Source: Anarhynchus alexandrinus (lineage: Eukaryota; Chordata; Aves; Charadriiformes; Charadriidae). Taken from it: a stretch of DNA of 64,000 bases. The notes under the pieces are model-generated. The model was not told the DNA's origin, searched no databases, and saw only the letters and a list, made by a program, of their open reading frames with translations. Positions 58,459 through 64,000 of the stretch are shown piece by piece. The DNA lies in the NCBI GenBank assembly GCA_008711295.1, contig VUYV01000188.1:877075-941074 (forward strand), read 5' to 3'. The first letter of the stretch is position 1. Every line of letters starts with the position of its first letter. Made by a program: the position numbers and the translations under genes.

Positions 58459-59719
58459 TACATGGTTTAGGCAGCAGACAGCCATAAATCCCGACGGATG
58501 TGTTGTGCTTGTGCAATCACGCATCAGAAGAACACCTGCAGCAAGACAGTGTAGCAAAATCCCAATGCTGACTGTTATCTTTTTGTCTCTATTTAAATGA
58601 GACACTGCTCATACTATGAAATGTATTTACACAGGAAAAAAGTGCTTGTCACAGACAAGAATTTACCACCTTGTCGAAGTCCATGAGCTGGATGAAATAC
58701 AACCTAAGTCCCTTTCTCTAGTGTTTTTCCCCTGGTCTTTCACCAGAGGCCCAGGACTGGAGAGTTTAACAGAAACGTGAGACATTACACATTACACACT
58801 GGTCAGAAAGGACCAAAGGGTTCAGCAATTGGCACACAAATGTATTCAGGCACAGTGTACACAAATGTACATTTATTTATGTCTGGCACAGAAGAGGAGT
58901 ATTGTTAATTAAACAGCAGATAGGTCACTAAGAATTTTATTCATAGCTTGTTTGTTTTTAATGTCTCAAAGGGGAGCCAGTGCTACATGTGCCCTTTAAA
59001 CTCTGCAGCTGAACTTTATACTGTTCTTAAGACAGTCGTGCTGCAGCTAAAGAGCCGAGTGCCCGAAACATCTCCAGAGCACATGAGCTGCCATCACTGG
59101 CCCAACTGATCCCTGCAGTCACTTCAGGTTGGATAAAGAACTGGTGTTGAGGTATATAGATGAGATTTTTTTTTTTTCTCTGGCATACCCTCTTTAATAA
59201 TTCAAAAATAAAAGTTTGAAAATGATTCTGTTTCTGTGTTAACAGTGCAATCCAGCCAGTCAATACTCTGCCTTTATTAAATCACTTCCTGGATTTCAGA
59301 ATTAACTGCAGCTGCCTTAATTTTGATATGAAGTGTCTGCACCAAAACTGGAACAGCTATAAACAGGAAGAACATGTCTTGTCAATGTGAAGAGAACAGT
59401 GGTTTCCTCATAAACTTGATTTACCCTATAATGACCTGGGAGAAGCCAAGGTAATGAATGACATATGTGGCTTAGTTCAATGGGATTATACACAGAGAGG
59501 TGAGCAAAGAATCTATGGCAATTTGGCACTAGAAAGAAGATCCCTTAGTTCCATACTTGCATGTGGATTGACTTTTAGCCATATCTTTTCAGTAGACAAA
59601 GGGGAATAAGAACAAATCTGGCTCTACATAGTACAGACCTTCAACACAAAGCAATATACAAAATATCTGAATAACATGAAAATGAATGCAGGTGCTTCTT
59701 GCTCCTGATGTTCTTCTAG
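58459..59719. other. unique AT-rich sequence
   Basis: About 1.26 kb with no recognised feature other than a T12-type run near 59.17 kb. Confidence 0.4.
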
Positions 59720-59758
59720 TCATTCACCAAGGTCAGTGAAGAGCCATCTGGGACCCAG
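59720..59758 (+). other. candidate 39-nt micro-exon with near-consensus splice sites
   Basis: The acceptor has a long pyrimidine-rich tract (TGCTTCTTGCTCCTGATGTT, then CTTCTAG, ending at 59719). The donor is the exact consensus CAG then GTAAGT (from 59759). The 39 nt are a whole number of codons. One frame reads SFTKVSEEPSGTQ in phase 0-0, a second frame is also open and the third has a TGA. Symmetric exons of this size can be skipped without frameshift, as in neural micro-exons. I recognise no protein. It could equally be a non-coding RNA exon, or chance, since one such site pair is not surprising in 64 kb. Confidence 0.3.
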
Positions 59759-62235
59759 GTAAGTCATGCCCTTGGGTTTTTGTTTATAAGTTTTCCTGCT
59801 TTGTATTTGGCTTTCTATTCTTACACATAAACGAATGGTAATGTCTGTGGAAGGAGATCCTATAGGAACAAAGAACTGGAAATGACCTCATAAATCCAAT
59901 TTACCTTATTGGCACATCAGCTATCATGCAAGAGATTTCGAAGGGGTCATGGAGTGGCTGGTGTTCTCACCACAGAACAACTCCAAGACATTTACTTCTG
60001 GTCTGTAGAATTAAACAAGAACTACAACTATAATATGCTACATGAAGACAGCAAAAGACACTGAGAATTTTGCCAGTGTCCCAAATCCCTGCAATAATGA
60101 AGGATGTTGTTGGATAAAGTTCTCAGAGGTTCTAGGGGCTGAATCCTCACTCATTTTATAGTGTGAATAAAACACACCGCAGCGGTCTCTCTAAATCTAA
60201 ATAAGGAGAAAATAATCCCTCTTAAATCTGTCACCAGATTTGGCTCAACAATGATCAAGATGTACCAGTAGGCCTTCTAACAGAATTTAGCATTACCAAG
60301 AGCACCACTGCAACCTGCTATGTCCTGCATCCAACTGTGGCCAATGCCTAACATATCAGAAAGAGATGGAAAAACCCAGAAGCTTAATTATGCATTTGAC
60401 TAGAACAGTCCTTTCCTGGGTCCCACACACATTCAGCACAAGTCCTGAAGCTTGATATTACTACAACCCAAGTATAGTGAAAGTGAGCTTGTCAACCTTC
60501 ACCTTTGATAGTCCAAAATATTGGAAAGCCAATGATTCGTACCACAAACTTTATTTGCTGTTGTCAAGAATTCGCTCATTTGTCTATATAATTTCTTTCA
60601 TAAACTTTCAAAAATATATCTTAAAACAATTCACATTTCTTGCCTGGGGTATGCTGTGTGGAAGACCACTAGAATCTTTTTTTCCCCCCTAATCTAAATT
60701 TATTAATGATAAACAAGTGGTCAGTTAGATCTTTGAATCATGCTCTTCAACCAGAAATTGGTCTTTTTGGAAACACTGAGATAAGACTATAAATTAGGAT
60801 TGTTAAAGAGAAAATCTGTGCTGGAAAGCTATGAGTCTATTGTTAAAAGCAGACAGACAGGTTTTCCAAGTCTACCAAGAGAATTGCACAACTGTTTTCT
60901 GCTGAAAAGCTGTGGGATTTGAGTACTTTCTTTATGCTCTGAAAACTCTGAAAATTTTCTACATCCCTCGAAGGATGTACCTTCTCTCCACCACCTCTCT
61001 GAGGAGTGTCATATACATAGAGAAGGGGAGAGGTAAGAAAAAATCCACAGATTTTTCCACAAGGGAAAATGCTTTGGGAAAGAGGAGCAATTACCTGTCA
61101 CCGTCTTCTGGTCGTGCTTTTGAATTCTGAAAGAACTTGCTATATACTCTTTACTCTTTCTATGTCATATAAATAGGTCACGAGCCTCTTGTGCCTGACT
61201 TTGGCATAAGCTGCAGAGGGAGGTCAAGTAGTCCAAGCTTTGAGATTTGGCCCTGACTCATTAACTTGAAGGAGGTCATCTGGGTGTCAGTTGGGCTGCC
61301 TCTGTGCTTAAAAGTGGTCCAAAGTCCAGTTCCTAATGGACCAAGATGTCTCATCCTGATGATTCTTGTTGTCTCCAGTTTCTCACTGGATTAACCTTAT
61401 ATAACCACAAGACCACACCCTAACAAAGCTTCTAAGGACATGACAGAAGCACTGAAGGAGACAGGAATACCTGTACAAGGTGATTCACATGGAGGTCATG
61501 ACCAAACTGGGGCAGTTAGAAAGCAGTAGCCACTTACATGATCTCTTACTGCAATCTGGTTTTTGAGCTATTGGTACTGTCTCACCTGGTCGTTCTACTG
61601 GGAGTTTCCCAGGAGCTGATTTGCAAAATGGGTCTTTCTAACAGGGCATTCACCTACACCACACATCAGCTCAGAGGTTGACCCAGCTGAAAGGACCTTT
61701 ACCGTGACATAACCCCAAATGTCCTATGACAATTGCCTTAAAATAAGAAACTGGGTCATTCCTGCAGTCATATTCATGCGAGCAATTGTTATGCACTGAG
61801 GTAGTGTCGTTACAGGAATGGACTATATTCATGAGTAAGTGTTTGAAACTCTCTCCCCAGGAGAGTAGGTGCATCACTTCAGCTTCTCTCTTCTTCTCCC
61901 AGGGCCTCTGTTTGGTGTAACACACATATATACTGAACTGCAAAGCCCACCTTTCATGTGGTCTGTTCAGTTTTCCAATTGACTTAAAAGAAAGGTCTTA
62001 TTAAAGACACTGTAAGAGGTTTGAACTCTGTCAGGAATGCCCCCTGTGAGTTCAATTCATATTACTTTGCCCACTAGGCTCATTACAAAAAGCAAGTTGA
62101 AACCTACGGCTTTCTGAATTCACCTGAGAAGCTAAGATTGGAGCATAATAAAGAAGGGCAGCGCGGTTCTCTCGATAGGCCCAGGTACAGCTCCGTTAAT
62201 GTCCTCAGGAGCTATTGTATCTATAGATAGAAGGA
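59759..62235. other. unique sequence, no gene seen
   Basis: About 2.5 kb. A GAACTGGAAATGACCTCATAAATCC-like run at about 59,873 faintly resembles an old CR1 3' end but is too short to call. ORFs are short and unrecognised. Confidence 0.4.
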
Positions 62236-62343
62236 AGAATTTTCAAATGTAGTGCCTAAAATTCAGGTGTCTGTATCTCTGCCAACTTTAAATACTACAT
62301 TAAACATAGCTTTATGTGTCATGTGTCTAAATTTAGACACCCT
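62236..62343. repeat. old palindromic repeat relic with perfect 18-bp palindrome
   Basis: GAATTTTCAAATGTAGTGCC then TAAA (62237-62260) and a perfect palindrome GTGTCTAAATTTAGACAC (62323-62340) resemble the TTTTCAAAAGTGCCTAAA / GTGCCTAAATTTAGGCAC words of short amniote repeats. The palindrome is certain; the family link is inference. Confidence 0.5.
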
Positions 62344-64000
62344 AGTTTTAAAGATGAACTTATAAAGAGGACAATACATATCTAAGAGAAGACAAAAATG
62401 CCCACTTAGAGTACTTTTGACTTCTTAAAAATACTTTTTAAAGCATTATGAAAGGCCATGGAAGTATTCTTCCTACCCACATATGTGTAAGAATATAGTA
62501 AGAATAGCATAATCAGAATTTAAGGGGGTGATCTTTATTTTCTTCCCAGGCCAATTTGGCAAAAGTAGCTTCTTGATTTACATAATATCACAAATAACAC
62601 TTCCTGGGCTGTTCACGTTACAGAACAGGATAACTAGCAAATGGCTCCAATTACAGTCATCACAAAAATAAAACAGCATGCAGGCAGTAGTTTAAGATTC
62701 ATCACAGCTTTGCACGTTGTATGTTCACTCTCACCTGTACAAACAGGATGGAAACTGCTACCAAATCAGAACAGTGGTACTTTACACTTTTTCTGTATGT
62801 CTGAAAATACCTCATAAATACTCAGTTAAATAGCGGACAATTAGGCTCCCTTGTTTCAATTCAGCATAACCAGTGCCATATATCACTTCAGCATAACTGG
62901 CCAACTGGTTTTGAATCAGTGCAGGGTCACTGCTTAAAAAATGCAAATGAGAAAGAAGTCCCATCATGTGGAGCCAATTCAGAGTATTTTGATTATTATA
63001 AGCAGAGTAGAGAGAAATGTTAAGAAGTGTGAGATTTATCAGGGAACAAAATCAAATCAAACAAATCAAATACAGGTCCAACTCTCCATCTGTGGGTGTG
63101 TGTCTAGAGAGGAGGGTTGAAAACTCTATTTTTGATATTTCTGTCTCGTAAAAGGAAAGCATGAGCCAAATACTGATCTAATCCATATTCTCACATGCTT
63201 ACTGACTTGATCAAACTCTTCTGCAAAGTTTGCCAACAAAAACCTGACATGCAAGACAAAACTTTAAAAATATCAATGCCAAATAATTGCCCAAGCCATA
63301 AGAAAGAATAAACTTGCCCAGTGCATTATGTTCCACCAACATTTTGGAGAGTTGTAAACCTAAAAGTCAGGGGAACTAAACAGCTCTTATTGTGCATAAT
63401 ATACTTTATATACCAGCAGGTAGCACAAATCATTTCTTCACTGCGGTTCAATAGCCAGTCATTCCTTCTCTTCTATATTCAATTCTGCACCAGAACCATG
63501 ACTTAAATGCTGTGCTGCTGTCAGCTAGTTGGCTATCCTTTCCTGGGCTGCCAAAGGAGATGCTTACAAATGAAGCTATTGTCCCAGTAAACAAGCATCT
63601 CCTGGTGGGACAGTATATGATACATTTTTAAGGACATGGCTACAGCATAAAAGATGCTGTATTTTAAATCAGACGTTGTCACACACAGATGTGTTTCTTT
63701 TTCATCACTTTTAAGATAAAAGTATTGTTGGAAGACTAAAAAGAGGAAAATACGTCAGAATGACAGGAGATACCTTGCAATGTAACACTGTAGGTTTATG
63801 AAAAATATCAACCATAGGTTGCAAGGGATGCAGATAACCTAATTTCATTAAAGCAAGTCTAAAGGTATCCTTAATATTGATAGAGTTTATTTATTTGAGT
63901 AGTTGCCCTAAAAACCTGCATTTCTTTTAATTCTATTTCAGGAAGGTTTTAAAAATTCCTCATCCACCGCTAAAAGTCTTCCAATATTTGAGGACAAGCA
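62344..64000. other. unique AT-rich sequence to right edge
   Basis: About 1.66 kb with only short chance ORFs and no recognised repeat or exon. Confidence 0.4.

Noticed and set aside
59866..59925. Possible old CR1 3' end (AACTGGAAATGACCTCATAA)
   Set aside because: Only about 50 nt with weak similarity; no terminal octamers and no downstream CR1 landmarks.

Overview
This looks like nuclear DNA of a bird. The identifying signal is CR1 LINE retrotransposon debris. Several copies carry the CR1 3' end, a C-terminal ORF2 remnant followed by the ATTCTATG octamer repeated at the terminus. The background is AT-rich, repeat-poor and full of short uninformative ORFs. I see no operon-like organisation, ribosomal RNA or convincing tRNA, and no multi-exon protein-coding gene. 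The window reads as intergenic or deep intronic sequence of the gene-desert type.

Layout. 0-4 kb: three CR1 pieces on the plus strand, one of which joins the CR1 endonuclease region directly to the CR1 3' tail. 4-17 kb: mostly unique AT-rich sequence with an old CR1 fossil (about 9.2 kb), a palindromic repeat relic (12.8 kb) and an L2-like tail (14.1 kb). 17-23.2 kb is the richest in fossils: a MIR-like SINE, a moderately old CR1 with the longest open frame in the window, a roughly 2 kb very old CR1 on the minus strand, and an hAT/Charlie-like DNA transposon relic. 23-42 kb: largely unique sequence with another old CR1 fossil (31.6-32.1 kb), palindromic relics, a possible Lys-rich exon (38.45 kb, minus) and a stretch that looks like conserved regulatory DNA (39.8-40.3 kb).

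42.0-45.8 kb is a direct tandem pair of 1.88 kb units with only four substitutions over about 1.65 kb, separated by the only N I noticed in the window. The likeliest reading is a false haplotype duplication in the assembly, not a biological repeat. 46-64 kb: mostly unique, with enhancer-like stretches at 53.3 and 55.0 kb, a GC-rich block at 57.4-57.8 kb next to a minus-strand CR1, and a 39-nt exon candidate with near-consensus splice sites at 59.72 kb.

No genes can be shown to work together here. Repeat family assignments rest on recalled consensus features, not on a database search. Boundaries of the older fossils are approximate.
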